Shown one piece after another: positions 5,865 through 20,800 of a stretch of DNA of 26,086 nt. The translations under genes and the position numbers were made by a program. Every line of letters begins with the position of its first letter. Positions within the stretch are counted from its first letter, which is position 1. The DNA is from Promethearchaeota archaeon (GTDB taxonomy: Archaea > Asgardarchaeota > Lokiarchaeia > Sigynarchaeales > SOKP01). The stretch is taken from the NCBI GenBank assembly GCA_030605085.1, contig JAUWBH010000074.1:1-26086 (forward strand), read 5' to 3'. The notes under the pieces are model-generated. The model was not told the origin of the DNA, searched no databases, and worked only from the letters and a program-made list of their open reading frames with translations.

Positions 5865-8800
5865 ATGGAAAAAATTATAATAAGCGAAGGAGGGAGAGTT
5901 CCAGATAGCAAGAATAAAGCAAGCTTTAGTTTAGATACTATTTTCTACGAAAAAAACGATTATTATTTATCAAAATTAAAGAAACTCTATATCTGCTATG
6001 AACTAACCCGTGTTAAATCAAATAGCGTTAATTCTCTCAAGTATGTGAATTTTAGGCGTTACCTAAGCAAAATAGAAAGTTGGGCAAATGATGAAGAAAT
6101 TAAATTATACGATTTAAAACTTAGTGTTCGTGATTTTGATAGTATTTTACAACTCTACAACTTAAAGAAATTTAACCATGCTTTTAGCGAAAAGCAAGAA
6201 AAAGATTTAAAAAAATTCATAAACCTAAGCAAACCCTATCATGAGTACGATTTAAAGCACCATCCCCGTGATGAGAATGGTGTAAAGCTCAAAACTCAGC
6301 ATCTTTGTACTTTAAGGATCAACAAAAAGGACAGGAGTTTCAACCTGGATGGGAGTTATGTTTTTAATGGTAATGAAGTATGGTCAAGTTGGAGTTTTCC
6401 TCGAAAAAGCTATAAAAAAATATTTACTCCAACTCTGAAAGCAGAATCTCCTACTTTTCCAGACCCATCACCCCGCGAGAGAAACACTTCCACTAATTTA
6501 ACTAAGGTTGTATTACCCCGAAAGGTCGAACCAGTTATTAACATTTCTAGCTTATTTTTTTGCGAAAAACAAACAAACAACTCTTATGACTTATCTAAAA
6601 AAAAGAGTATTAGAAGTACTACAATCCCGTTATTACCACCAGATTTTAAATTACAAAAAGACAAGACTAATGTACCCAAAGAGCACAAGCCTGGAAACAG
6701 ACCTTTTTCTTTAAAAAGTAGCATAAAATCTTTAAAAATTTCTAGTCAAAATAAGAAAATTCTCTGTTCTCTCTTGATATTATTTCATTTAGTTTTATTC
6801 CCAATGGTATTAGGTTGGAGTTACTTATCTTTAGAGAGAGGAATCTGCCCAAATCCCTCGTTTGCTCTTCTCCCACAAGAATTGAGAAGCAGAGGTAATG
6901 CTTATGATGTGACAAAGTTAGATTATATTAGCGATCCAGTTGACTTAACAGCGATTACATTTAACTCATTAATAGTTTTAAAGTTTAACCTGCCAGCAAA
7001 ACAATTCCATAAACTTACATTTCATGCAGAGCTAACTCCTTTAGATTATGATGTACCTAATAAATTGAAGCCCAAAGCAAAGATATACTTAAGAGATCAT
7101 GATTTCAGGTCTCAAGTCTTTACTGGTGCATTTTCAGAAAAGGAAGTGTATTTTAAAGTAGATCTTAGCTCTGTTAGGACTCCTATTCTCCCGGGTAATT
7201 ACTTATTTAAAATTTTTTACATTCTACAAGAAGGAATTTCTATGGAGAAACATTCAACTTCTCTTGAGTTTACCCTTAATATTCACAAGGATAAAGTTAA
7301 TTTTTATCCTCAATATTCAGAAGACCCTCGACTGTCAAATAGACGAGGAAGTATTTATTCTGTTTTTAATTCAGAAAATTTAACTTATACAAATAGTTTT
7401 GAAGCCAATGTTAAAGATTCTTTGATGAAACCAGTAGCAGGTCATGTAAAACTATATCTAGTGGATAGAGAAAAAGCAGAATATCAATTTACTAAGTTGA
7501 CTGATCAAGTGATTAAAGATGACGGTATAATTTCGTATCAAAACACTACTTATATCCACTATGGTCCCTATAGTAGGGGTAAAATCGTTTTCGATGGAGA
7601 TCAGAGCTTATTTTATGATACAAATACTCACATAGAAGACTGCGAAATAACTACAAATAAGTTTGTCAATACTATTCACGATGATCCTATTTATAGAGAA
7701 ACTTACAACGGAACCGTCCAAGATTATTATAAAAACGAGTTTAAGACAAGAGACCATTTGTTCTACCTACACGAATGCTCTGCGTTCGAACCTCAATGGA
7801 TAAAATCGCCAGGATTCAAGTTCTTTAGCGAAGCACCAGAATTCCTATATTACGATATCTTAAAAAGTTCACAGGTAACCATTGAAAGCCCATTAATTAC
7901 CTATTTAGGGACACAAGCATACAACGCATATTTAGAATACAAATATCAATTATTTAGCTTCAATTCTTTAAACGACGATGTATGGGTAAATCTTACATCC
8001 CAGATGTTTCGAGATGGTGAAATTGTTCACGAGCAAATTGAATACCAAGGATATTATAACAATCAAGGGGGAAAATGGCAGATAACTGTCTTAAACCTCT
8101 CTAAGTATTTTACTGAAGGAGGACAACAATTTAAGATAAAGATTAAGGCTAACTTTATTTACAAGGCGGGATGTAGCGAAAAAATCTCCTTAAGGTTTGA
8201 TTACGTTAAACTGGAAGCTTCGCATCTTTTAACTTATTTTAGAGGGTTTGATTTTTACAATGGGTTAAATGAATTTGCGGCACCTATTGAGCGTAATTCT
8301 GAAGTTTACTACTGGGATAACTCTCGTCCAATTAGGGTTGGAAGTGAAATTGTTTCGTTGAACAACTTCTCTGAGATTATTAATCCAAACGGATTTGGAA
8401 TTTTCGGAATACTAGAACCTGAAAATCGAGTTTCTTCAAGTGAATTTTTAATTAATTATCGAATGAACCTAAAAGATTTAGAATTTCTGCAAGATAGTAC
8501 CCTAAAGCCTTCCGACCTTAATCTTCTTGATTTAAACATTGATCTTGATACTTTTTATTATTCTGACGATCAATCAAGACCCGATGGTTCCCCAATTTTA
8601 GGCTCTTTGACATGCGAAGCGATGATAATGGTGGAGTCCAACAAAAATTTTGATTTAGTACTCTCAGATGAATTAATATTTAACGATTGGAAAAAAGATT
8701 ACGAACTTAAGGATATCTATTTGAATAAAAAATGGAGTGTATTTTCGGAAGAACTACTATTTGAGATAGACGATAGTTCTTTTAAGATTAATGCATTAAA

Positions 8801-11800
8801 CAACAATCAACTTTTTCAATTATCTAATCAAAAAAAGAAGGATCTGTTTTCAAAAGTATACGAAATATCTAATCAGAGTTACGAAGACCTCTTTATTGTT
8901 TTTAAGTTTAAACTCCAGACTTTAAATCCAATTTATACTAATTCTACCACAGGGTTAAACCTTTGGTTTAATAATATTCTGTTTGATTTCCAATGGGAAA
9001 ACAGTTCAGGTTGTCAAATTCAAAATTATTCGTTAGATAAAGCCAAGGATCCTTTTATTTTCTTCGAAAAAAGAACTGCAAATGCCGATTTAAATGTCTT
9101 GTCTGATTTTGGTATTAAACTTGATCAAAGGGAGGACTTCATTGCCTTTTCCTCATTTAGCAAGGGTTATTATTTTAACGAATCGCGTGATAACTTTCAA
9201 TATTTTTTGCCAGCAAACTTGTCTCAAGAACCAAACCCAAGATCAATCAGTTATCTAAATTCCACTTTTGATTGTATTGGATACCGTGATTTTAACGGAG
9301 ATTTTTTGATTGATGGGCCAAACTCTATTGGAAGGTCAGGATTGATAACACCAAATTTATACTCTGAGCAGACTGGAAATTATACTCTAAGAACTATTTT
9401 AAAGATTCATCCCTTTTTTACCTTTCAAAATGGAACCGATGACACAACCATAACAAATTATCTTAAGTCAGAATCAGTTAAGATAAATTTAGAAATTTTT
9501 AACCAGTTTAACGAAAAAATCGGTAGTCCTAACAATATCGCGACAATTGCTATGAATTCGTTCGATATTGATGACTTTCTCACCTTTTCCAATAATAAGG
9601 GAGAGATATATTATATTTTGAAAGCCCCTTTAACTGTTTATTTATATCTCGATGAGATTATAACTTCAACTGATTATATTTATGCTAAGTTAATAACAGA
9701 GTTTTTGAATTCATTTTATATTATTGATAATAAATTATTTAAAAATCAATGGGGGGTCTTAGTAGATGATTTTAAATTAGAATTTATAGAAAATGGCATG
9801 GTTTTAGATGATTCTAATCAAATATTTGATAATAGAGATAGTAACTATCCCTTTATAGATGATAACCCATTTTATATTGAAGAATTCCCCTCATACATTA
9901 ACAGTATGACGATTAATGGACATTTATTTGAACAAACGGTATTTTTTAACGATCGCGTTAATTTAAGTTTATCTTTAAAAAATAACGAAGAAGTAAATAG
10001 CGTAAAAATTCATATAAACAAAATTCTAGAAAATGATTTAATCATCACGGGATACTCTAAAAATCTTGAAGCTCAACAGAATTCTTATTTAACATCCAGT
10101 CGACTTACCTATTCGTTTTACGATGGATATACACTTAACGGAACGCTTTATTACGAAAATATTATTTATTGGAACGGTCAAAATATCCCACTTAAAGACC
10201 TAAATGTAATTCGTATTGAAGAAATAATTACCGAGCAAGGAGTTCCGATTCCCTTTACATTTAACTCTATTGCCCAAGAATTAACATTTGACGATCGATA
10301 TAGGAGTTTTCTTAATAGCACTACTAATTTATTATTAAAAGGCGTAACCTGCGATTTAGGGTGGGAATCATCTTTTTCCTTTAATGGAGAGACTTGGGAA
10401 TTAAATGATTTCAACATACTTGATTTTATTACTTCTGATCCCGAGTGGTATGAATATGTATATGGATTTCAATATCCAAATCAATCGACTAAAAATTCAT
10501 TCGAATTTTGTTTTATTTTGGAATACAATAATGGAAGTACAGTATCTACTCCAAAATATTTAGGTAAATTCGACGCTTTAAAGGCGACAGGTTCTTTTGG
10601 AAAAATAATGCCAAATTCTAACGGAGAAACTAAGAGAGAATACTGGATCTTGGGTAAAAAAAGCAGTTTTGGAAATGTTATGTTCGGTACGGCTAATCCA
10701 GAACATAGAACGCTCTATTTCACGCCAGGATATATAACAGATAATCCGTACGATAATAATTTTTATGTTGAACACGAGCATCTGCTTCTACACAACATAA
10801 AGGAAGTTAAGATCTATAATAGCTCTGAAGAGTTAATAGGACGCATGGCGTTAGATAGGTCTTCCGAAATTTTTCCATATTATGCGTTAGAACTAAATCC
10901 AAACGACTTTAATGAAGGATATAATTGGATTTACGCTCGAATTATCGATAGGGCCGATAATGTACAAATTAAAGATATTAAACTTTACGTGTACAAAGAA
11001 AAGAATCATACCCTTTATCCAGCGTTTAACTTCGGAGATACAATTTTTTACGACCTAAATCGGAATTATTCAACTGATCCTCACCAATTTAACGGATTTC
11101 TGAATAACTGGAATTTAGATGTGTTAAAGAGTAATATCACTGTTAACCTTAGTTATTACAAATTTAACGAACAAATTTGGGTTCCATTAGGGACTTCAAC
11201 CACGAATAATGGCGGTTTTACGGTTGATTGGTACGATGTAAACGAGACCTTTTATTCTCTCTTACCACAACAGAGAGGATATCTACCTGTTAATCTGACA
11301 TATGACGAAAGACCAAATATTTATTTTTACGGTTCTTATGGAAGGTTTGATGACTCTGACATCATCTCTCCTTTTTTAATTGATGAAAGTGGGAATATTT
11401 ATATTTATAGTTTTAATCATTTCACGAATCAATGGCTAATTAATAGAACAATTCAATTAGGAATATCCCTTTCTGATTTTGAAATTCGATCGCAGGATTT
11501 GAACAACGATAATAGAATAGACTTAATCTTATTTAATAAGAAAGGGGGATCAAACGAACTAAGATTATATCTTTATAACACTACTATTCACTCTTTTGAG
11601 TATAATCAAACGATCAATGTTAGCGACGATATCTCTTATCCGCAACCAATTGAAGGGCCAATAATCCGAGAGTTTTTATTTGAAACTCAAATCATAAACG
11701 ATGCAAAGTTATACTTATGCATAAGTAACTCATCCAACGATGTAAATTATGTGGTAAAACTTTCATTTGATCACAAATTAAGATATATCCAAGAATCAGA

Positions 11801-14800
11801 AACACAACTTCCCGCTTTCTATTCTATTACAACACTATCCTTAGTAAAAGATCAATTATATATTGGAACAATTTACCCACAGAGCACTTCTAAACCTATT
11901 TCCATAATTTACACGCTAAATACCGATCTTTACAATAATTCTACTACTATTTTTGAAGAACAAATTAAAGGTATTATCGCAGATATATCGTCTTTTAAAA
12001 TTAATCTAGGAGAAATTTTGGTAATAGGAGTGTCTAAAGATGAATACAACGAAGACGATGCTCTCTTCTACTATCTTGAAGATAACGGCGAAAACTGTTG
12101 GAAACATCCAGCAATGAGTTTTGAACCTAATTCGGAGTTATTTTTTAGAGAAGCTATTGATTTTAAAATTCGAGCTATAATTAATTCTAAAGAACCATAT
12201 TTTGAGTCGTTAATAGTTGCTTCTAATAATGGCATTTATAAAACGACGGTTATCACAGAAATCATTGAAAAAGACGTTATTCCGCTTTACTACGATGTTA
12301 ACACATTTACAGAACAAATGCTACTTAATCGTAAAGAAGATGATCAAAATATTATCTATATCCCCTTTTCTAATTCACCTGTGAAATCAATTATCAATAT
12401 TTTCAAGATTCAAAAGTGCTATATACTTGGAACTTACGAGTTTGATAATATCGAAAAAGTAAGTCCAAATGCTTATTCGTTAAGTCAAGATAAAGAAGGT
12501 TTGATATGTAATTTAGAGATTTACGATTGGATTTCTAACCCTCCATCGAGTTCTAACACTTATTACACAGTGAGATATTATTACGAAGCAACATTAACAG
12601 AATCCTCCGAATACTTTTCAACTAAAAGCAGTAAAGAAGAGGTTTCTTACGATCAACCTATTACTTCTTCAAATTCTCAATTAATTGGAGATAACTTAAA
12701 TTTCCAATTAAAAAACATTTACGATAATTCTTGGACCTTTAATTACGGGACTAGAGGGTTTGATTGGAATTTCCAAACCAATCCAGTAGCGAGCGGACTT
12801 CCTTTTATTTTAAGACCCGGAAAGATGGTCTCTTCAGAGATTACGCTGACTTCTCAACTTTCGGAATTAACCGAGTTTAATAATCTGCGTATGAACTACG
12901 GAACAATTGATTATAACCAATTTAATACGGTATCGACAACATCAACGCTTTCACAATTTGCAACTGGCCAGGATTTTTTAGATCCCAATTCCTACCAATC
13001 TATTTATGAAAATTCTTATATTAATTCTGTTTGGGTTGAGGATCTAACATTATCCTCGTCTATCGATTTCAGAACTGATTTGGGTCTTGAAGATTATTCT
13101 TCTATTCTTTCTATAGGAGATGTATATAATATTCCTAATACATTAGCCTATAAACCTGAAATTATTGAAGATCGAATAATTCACAATTCTCAATATTATG
13201 GAGGCACGGGAACAGTTTCTAAAAAAACTGCTTTAACCTTACAAGACTATTATTTTCTCGTAGGGAATCAATATAGTCTAACCTCTTCTAACATTATTCT
13301 TGATATTTCCTTTAAAGTCGACCATAGTGATGATTCTGACAGCATAAAATCAATATTTCTTTCCACAGCATTCGCTCAAAAAGCAATTGGCACTGATTCA
13401 CCAAAAAAAATTCAAATTGCGTTAAAAACTGAAGGGGGTTACGAGTATTTTACACATGAGGAACCAGACACACCTGGAATTTTCAATTATTTTTACGCTT
13501 TAAATGATGGTAATAATAGGATAAAGACGTATAATTACGGTGAATCGATTTATTCAGAAATTATTAATCAAAAATTCTATAAGTTATCAAACAACCCTGC
13601 TAAAGCAAGTTTCTTAAACCCTACATCAAATTATATCTCAGAAGGTGTTTTTAAAAAGGGGAATAATAATATTTTCTCGTTTTATGGTAAGAGCGGATCG
13701 TTAATAGAAGAACATGTTTATGATTATAATTATTTACGCTTAAATACTGGAACTTTAACAGATAATTTTGTTCAAGATGGAATCATAACATTTCGAGTAT
13801 CTTTAGAAGGATATGGTTCTCCAATTACCCTAAACGAATTAATAATGCGTCAATTTCAGTGTCTTCTTTTTACAGATAAAGATAATTTGAATAATCCACA
13901 GTGGAATACAAGGGGTTATGCAAATACGGAAAGAGGAGGGAATCATGGTTTAGAGGTGCGCTCTGGGGGTATCTATTTAAACGATAAAAAAGAACCGTAT
14001 CCAGAAAAAGTTAATGTTGATCAAAACTCCAAATACCGAATGTCAATAACCTATTATAAAGACCAAAATTCTGCAAATTCCTTTACAATAAATATTGGAA
14101 CTTCGGAAGATATTTATATTGATACTTCTCAATTGGACGAAGGAATACATACTATTGAAATTTCCTATGAAAAGCAGAATTCATTAGATATATGGGATTT
14201 TTTTATTGATGGAATTAAACAGATAGGGTTTTCCCTTTCTGGAGTGACTTCTCTTTATCCTATTATTACTGTTGAAAATGGTTTTATTGAAATTTTAGAA
14301 GTAAAAAATCAAATTTTTAATAAAGTCAATTTTTCAGATCCTGCCAGTTGGGCTGAAAATTATAACGATTCTGAAATTATAGATTATTCTGGAGTGGGAG
14401 AAGCGATGAATGACATTACTTTTTCTAGTAATTCGCTGAATAGGGAAATAATTTATTGTTTTAACGAAAATCTTCACGACATTGATACTATGTTTGAAGA
14501 CCTCCTCTTATGGACAGATTTAGAGTTTAATTCTCAGAATACAGTTATTAACGGGCAATTCGAACCTAAATTTGAACTAGTCAACTGGAACGACCCTGTA
14601 TCTTCCTACTCTGTCAATTACTACGCCCAATCAGTATTAAACGCAAACGAGCTAGTAATTGATGGTACTCCTCGTCCGATTGGATATAATGGCTATTCCG
14701 CGCCATATTGCTCAAAGTATAACGATAATCTGTGGACTCGAGAAGGTCTTGGGTGGTTCTTTACGAATACATTATGGATGAGGTTCGATTTTCCCGCATT

Positions 14801-17800
14801 TACTAATAAAATTTATATTGCTGATATTGATTTTGATTACGAGTTTCGTTCAATTAGTGATGTTGACATAACCCACAAAGATGTTGCGATTAATTTTTTT
14901 GATGCGTGGGTACCCCCGACCTATAAAATGAGTATTAACTTTCCTAATGGATGGAAAAGTGGATATGATCCTTACCTTCACGAAAATCATCAATATAAAA
15001 TCGCTCCGTTGCCCCTTTATGATTACCAAGATGGATATAACTATGGTTCGTATGGTTCAGTTTTTCCCTATACAGATTCTTTACAAATGAATTTAGTTCA
15101 AGTGACAAGTAAAATGGATTTTGGGTTAACTACAATTTGGAAATGGTTGGATGTTGATTCTCTTGTTTTCAAAGTTAAAATGTCCTCCCAACCAGTTACT
15201 TTTAAAGATCAGATTTATAATATCAATTACGACGTACCAGTTAACCAACTTAATGATTTCTATGTTTTGAAACAAGACCATACAAAATTAAAGATTAATA
15301 ATGGTCCTAATTATAATAAAACTGGGCAATCGTTAAGACAAATTGTCAACTCTTTTGAAGAAGTAATTCAAACTAACGCTTTTGGAAAAAACACGTTAAA
15401 TTTTGGAATTAAATCTAACATTGCATATCCTAAATTTATAAAAAATAGCGATACAATTACATCAATCAACAAAATTAACGATTTCAGAATTGTACCTAAA
15501 TTAAACAAAGAAGAGGGTAAGGGGAAACGATATACATCTTATCCCTACCAAACTTCCTGGTATCATCAACAAGAATTTGTTTCAGCTCTCCCGTTTAATT
15601 TAGAGTTTTCAAATCTTGCCCCTCAAGATTTAACTGACCTTTCAGAGATAAAGTTTGAGTGCGAATTTAATGTTTCCACAATAAATTTCAATAAATGGTC
15701 TTGGAGACCTCATTTAAAGATTTACGACGCTTTTAGCGATAAATGGCGCCCGTATAAGGGAATTATTGAAATGGGGGGAAAAATAATATGGGATTATCAG
15801 AATGATTATTTACCGTATGATGAGTACGACTCAGTTCAATTAAATCACCCTCAAGATCGTTATTTTGAAAAAATAGGTCTAAATAACGATATGTCCATCT
15901 TCGAATTTACTCTAACAAGAGATTTATATCCTAACTTTGAAGATTTACTTCAATTTTCAGGAAATTCTGCTTATTTATCACTACTAGGAGAAATTTACGT
16001 TATTCCTGGAGTTCCAGACGGTAATCAATGGGATATTGACTATGAAGATTACTCTAATAATTTTCAAAGAAAAGAAATTTATTCGCAATTATCAATAAAA
16101 AATGCTTTTTACAGAGCGTTTAGAACAACTGAAATATTTAAAAAGGATTTGCAAAATTCAAACGATCTTTACGATGAAAAGCCGTTTGAAAAGCCTGCGA
16201 CTAATGTTCTGGATTTAAATCTTTTATTAGGAATAAATACTGTTAACGATATAGCTTCTATTCACACGGTTTTTGGAATTAAGAAGGACCCTACCATTGT
16301 AGTTCCATTAAAGAGCCATTTATGGGATTTTGATAGAACTCAAGGACATATACTATTATCATTTGAAGTTCTAATGAATTATGATTATTTTAACTTTACA
16401 ATGGAGTCTTGGACTGACTTTGTATCGCTTGGTGAAAGAAATTATGAGCCAAATAAATCACTTTTTGAAAATATAGTACTTATAGAAAAAGTTGTAGGAG
16501 TAAAACAAGATGGATCGATTGAGTGGTTTACTAAGAATTTTGAAAGCGGTCTCTTGTCGTACACAGATGAGGAACCTTATTTTATTAGTTTAACTAACGA
16601 AGGAGCGATCGATTACATTAATTTTGCTTCTAGTATTAATATATCCGTCTTTGAAAAAATTCGAGGAGTCGTTTATGGTATTGGAAGTTACGGTAGCGAG
16701 CGTTATAATAAGAGCGTTCAATTAGTTCATAACAATTCGCTTAGATTTCCCTTTAACTTGAATATAACAGATGATATTGAACTACTTAATTTAACGCTTG
16801 ATCTCACTCTGAGCTCTGGTATTATCAGCGACGAAAGTATTAACAACATCTTGGCTTCCAGTAGTTATGAAGTGTCAATTAATTTTTATAATCTACTTGA
16901 TGAATCAATAGATCCTCTATCTCGTGAAAAAGAACTCGTCGGTACTCTGAATCTTGGAGATTTTTCTTTGATAAATCTTTCCACTTATGGATACCAGGTA
17001 TTAAACATATCAAAACTTGATTTACTTGGCGATATATTAAATCAAGAGCGTCTTTATGAAGCTCTTTGCTCCAAAAATATATTACTCTTAGAAATAACAT
17101 CAAAATTTAAGGGGGAGCATCAAGGTAGGTGGTTAGATGGAGATTTTGCTTTTGAAGTATTTGAAGCGTTAATAAACACAAGGACGAACACTAAAAATGT
17201 TGAAAACAGCGATTCATTCGTTATTAGTCCTGAATTTGTGTTTAATTACTCGATTTCTGATTCGAATACGATTCAAGCAATTTTATTTGAAATGAATTAT
17301 TCAGAAATACCACAAGTTGGGACGTGGGCTTATGCTATAGAATCCAGTACCAATTTATGCAATCTTGCTAATTTACAATCCTATAAAAGCCCAGATACTT
17401 TAAAAATTCAATTTTATCATCCAACTCAAGAAAAATGGATGTCAATTGATTATGTTTGTTCCGATCTAAGCGATAACGATCCTCATACTTTTTCCTACTT
17501 TATAGATACGCTTGATTTTTTTCAATTTGATTGCCTTAACGATAATATCACTGAATACCGACTCGAAATCAGGTTCATTTTAGAGGATAATTTTGGTGAA
17601 AATTACGATTTCATTCGAGGGGTTCTTAGTATAGAAGCCTTCAAAGTGAATATTTATTATAAATCCGGAAGTAATATTGATATTCTTCATCCTGAATTAA
17701 GTTTTTCTGTAGATATATCAGATTTAGTCAATGATAAACGCAATTACATAGAAGAAGTAAAAATTATTCCTAAACTTGATTTTGGTGTGTATATTAAGGA

Positions 17801-20800
17801 CTATCTCAATGAACTGAAAATGAATGAAGTTTTTCACAATACCGCTATTTATTCAGAGATAGTTCAACTCTTCATTTATGATGTTTATAATAATAGAATT
17901 GCGATAACAAGTAAGGATTTTATAATTAGTTTAAACCACGACCCTGAAAGTTATCTCTACAATTTTATAAAATGTAGAGAGGGAAAATACTTCATTGATG
18001 TGGCAATAGATTATATATGGAGGTTGAAAGGGTTTAATTCCAACTTTAATTACTCAATCGTAGATGTCTGCGCCTATATTAAGTTATCCAATCTTCACGT
18101 TCAGGCAAAAATTGCTTTAATCAAAAAGGAAATTATATCTCCACACGACATCGGATTGAACAACGGTTTATTTTCCGGGGATATTACAAACAATAGTACA
18201 ATCGATGTTGGATTTATAGGAGGTTTTCTAGAGAAGAAAGATAATAATGAGAGGGTCTACTTCAAATATTCGTTCAGTTATCTCTTTGACGCTAACGATA
18301 ATAACAATTTTGGGACCGATGATCCTCGAATAAAATTTGTTGAATTTGTTTCAGATGTAAAATTTACTACAAATATATTTTCTAATTTTTTATTTGACGA
18401 TCCTATTCCTCCTTTCGAGTACATAATTCTGGGAGATAAGAAAATTGTCAATCTTACTACGAATGGTAATGTAGATAAAGCATATTTATACCTATCAAAT
18501 CCCCGATTAATGATTGGAGAATTTACAAAAATTAAAGGGAATTCTAACAAATTTGTTTATAATTGGACAAATATATCGAATTTTTTAAGCCCGTATTATC
18601 AATCTGGCGACGATTTAATAATCGTAATTGAACTTTTCGATTCGTTAAGAGGACTTAACGATTCTATTAGCTATAAGTGTTTGCTAGATTTCCAAGCCCC
18701 TGAATTAAATATCTTAATGGGTAATGGAAGTACCGATTATTCTTCGACGAAATTTGCGTCCCCGTGGACGGAGTTTAGTATTGAATGCGTTGATAATAAT
18801 AATAAAATTTCTAATATTATGTATCAAATAACAATCTTTAACGAATCTGACAATTTACTATTTCAATCTGATTTTAACTCTTTAGAGCGAACTAACGGTG
18901 CTTTGTATGATATAGGAATACCGTTAGAAGGTTATGGAAGTTCTGAACAATGGTATTACATAATCCAATTTAAAGCAACAGATGCCGCAGGTAATGTTGC
19001 TTTTAAGTCCTCTTACTTCAATAATACGAGCAAAATTTTGGTATCGGACAAAATTTCAGTAATTTTCGAAGATAATGAGGTAGATGTAAATAAATTGTAT
19101 TCTAATACCGCCGATTCTTTAAATTTCACTTTAGTCGATGTGGAAGGAAATGAGATTAAAAACAGACCCGTAGATGTTAAATCCGGCGATTATTTCCTTC
19201 CGAGGACTTATTGGAACGAGATTTCTCGGTCTTACAATCTCGTATTTGGCGATCTTTCAGACTTAATACTTCGTACTAAAAATTTCTTTGATGGGGCTAT
19301 TTCTGCTAACTTTCCAATTGACAACGAATTAAATTGGGAGACAAAAAGAGATAATTATTATGTTTTTACAAAACATGCGTCTCAAAAATACCCCCTCGTA
19401 TTGGAGTATCAGTTGCAACCCCATAGTTTCGAACTGTTCCCTAAGGGAATTTTCATCAAAATTCTTATCCCAAATCTCTACTCGACTCATAGTACTATTA
19501 ATAATTTAAAGATCGAGTTTAGAGACGATAAAAATAACGTATTTACGTTTCATATGGATTATCTTGATTTCGATAGATATTTTCAAGAAGTAGATTTGTA
19601 CAAGAAATTCGTTCCGGGTTTAGGAGAGCTACTTGAAATCCCTCTCTACATAGAATTTGCCAAATTAGGAGCTTCCAATCTCCAATCTCTATTTAACCTT
19701 TCTCGAATTAACACAATATCCTTCGGTATTTATGACGCTCCAATATGGCCAGGAAATATGGTATCAGACTCACTTGGTAATGGTTTTATCAACGTTAATT
19801 ACCCATTTCAAAACTTTGGAATTTCAGAGATGTCTTATTACCATATTCTTTCTGATAATTCTAATTTCTCAGCACATATTGGTGATTTACATTATAATTA
19901 TACAATAGATCCAGTGCCTATTTCGATCGACAAATTAGACACCGTTATTACAGAGCTAGAAGTGTACAATGAAGAGTCAGAGTTATCAACCACTCAATTA
20001 AACACTATCAGATTTGCTGATAGTATTGATGTGCTTTTTAGAATAAATGACATGGTTCAGCCTTTTCCTCTCGATGACATGTCAAGTCCTATGATGGGAT
20101 TGTACGATGTGTTATCTGACACTTTATTAGGGGTTTCTTTATTGGATTGGGATAATTCTTTGCAAAAATACCATTGTAAATTTACAATTGCAGAGGATAT
20201 TAGAGAATATGGCTTTGAGGATTATCGCTTGCAGTTAAAGTTTTTTCCCACAGAAATAGAAGATATCACCAGTTCTACCGAGACTTTTAGTATCGATCTC
20301 ATTTCACAATCGTTGTCAAAAATTTGCTTATGGAACGATCGAGAAGTATTTATCAACGATGAGTACAAATTTGACTTAGCTACGAAATTTAACGTGAAAT
20401 ATGGTGATGATCTTACTCTAAAAGGATACCTTCTGGATAATTCTTCTTATTATCGGAAAAGAGAAATTATTCAACACAAAGCAACTGATCCTATTGGAGC
20501 TCAAAAAATATGCGAATACTCAATTGACCTTCAAGGTCTCGTTGGAGATTCTGATTTTATTGATAAGAATAATTTTAAAGTAGAATATATTGCCAGAAAT
20601 AATTTTAATAGTATTAAAACGCTTTTCGAAGTTAAAAATGGGATAATTAATGACGCACTTCAATCAGAATGTATTGAGAAAGCATGGATTGAATATTACG
20701 ATTATTATCAGAGAAATTATCCAAATCGATTCGTATTAAAAATTCAATGGTCTAGCAAAGAAGAAGACTTAATTCCGTACGACACTGATTTGCTCTTAAC

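Noticed and set aside
5883..5894. Strong AAGGAGGG motif shortly after the giant gene's ATG
   Set aside because: No ATG, GTG or TTG follows in frame at a usable distance; it encodes Glu-Gly-Gly-Arg codons and is probably coincidental.
6508..6714. A 68-residue plus-strand frame inside the giant gene
   Set aside because: It lies out of frame within the giant gene's linker region, with no upstream signals.
10178..18550. Short minus-strand frames of 67-90 residues within the giant gene (10178-10417, 10578-10781, 16879-17103, 18278-18550)
   Set aside because: They are isolated antisense frames of a length expected by chance in such a long gene, without promoters or ribosome sites.
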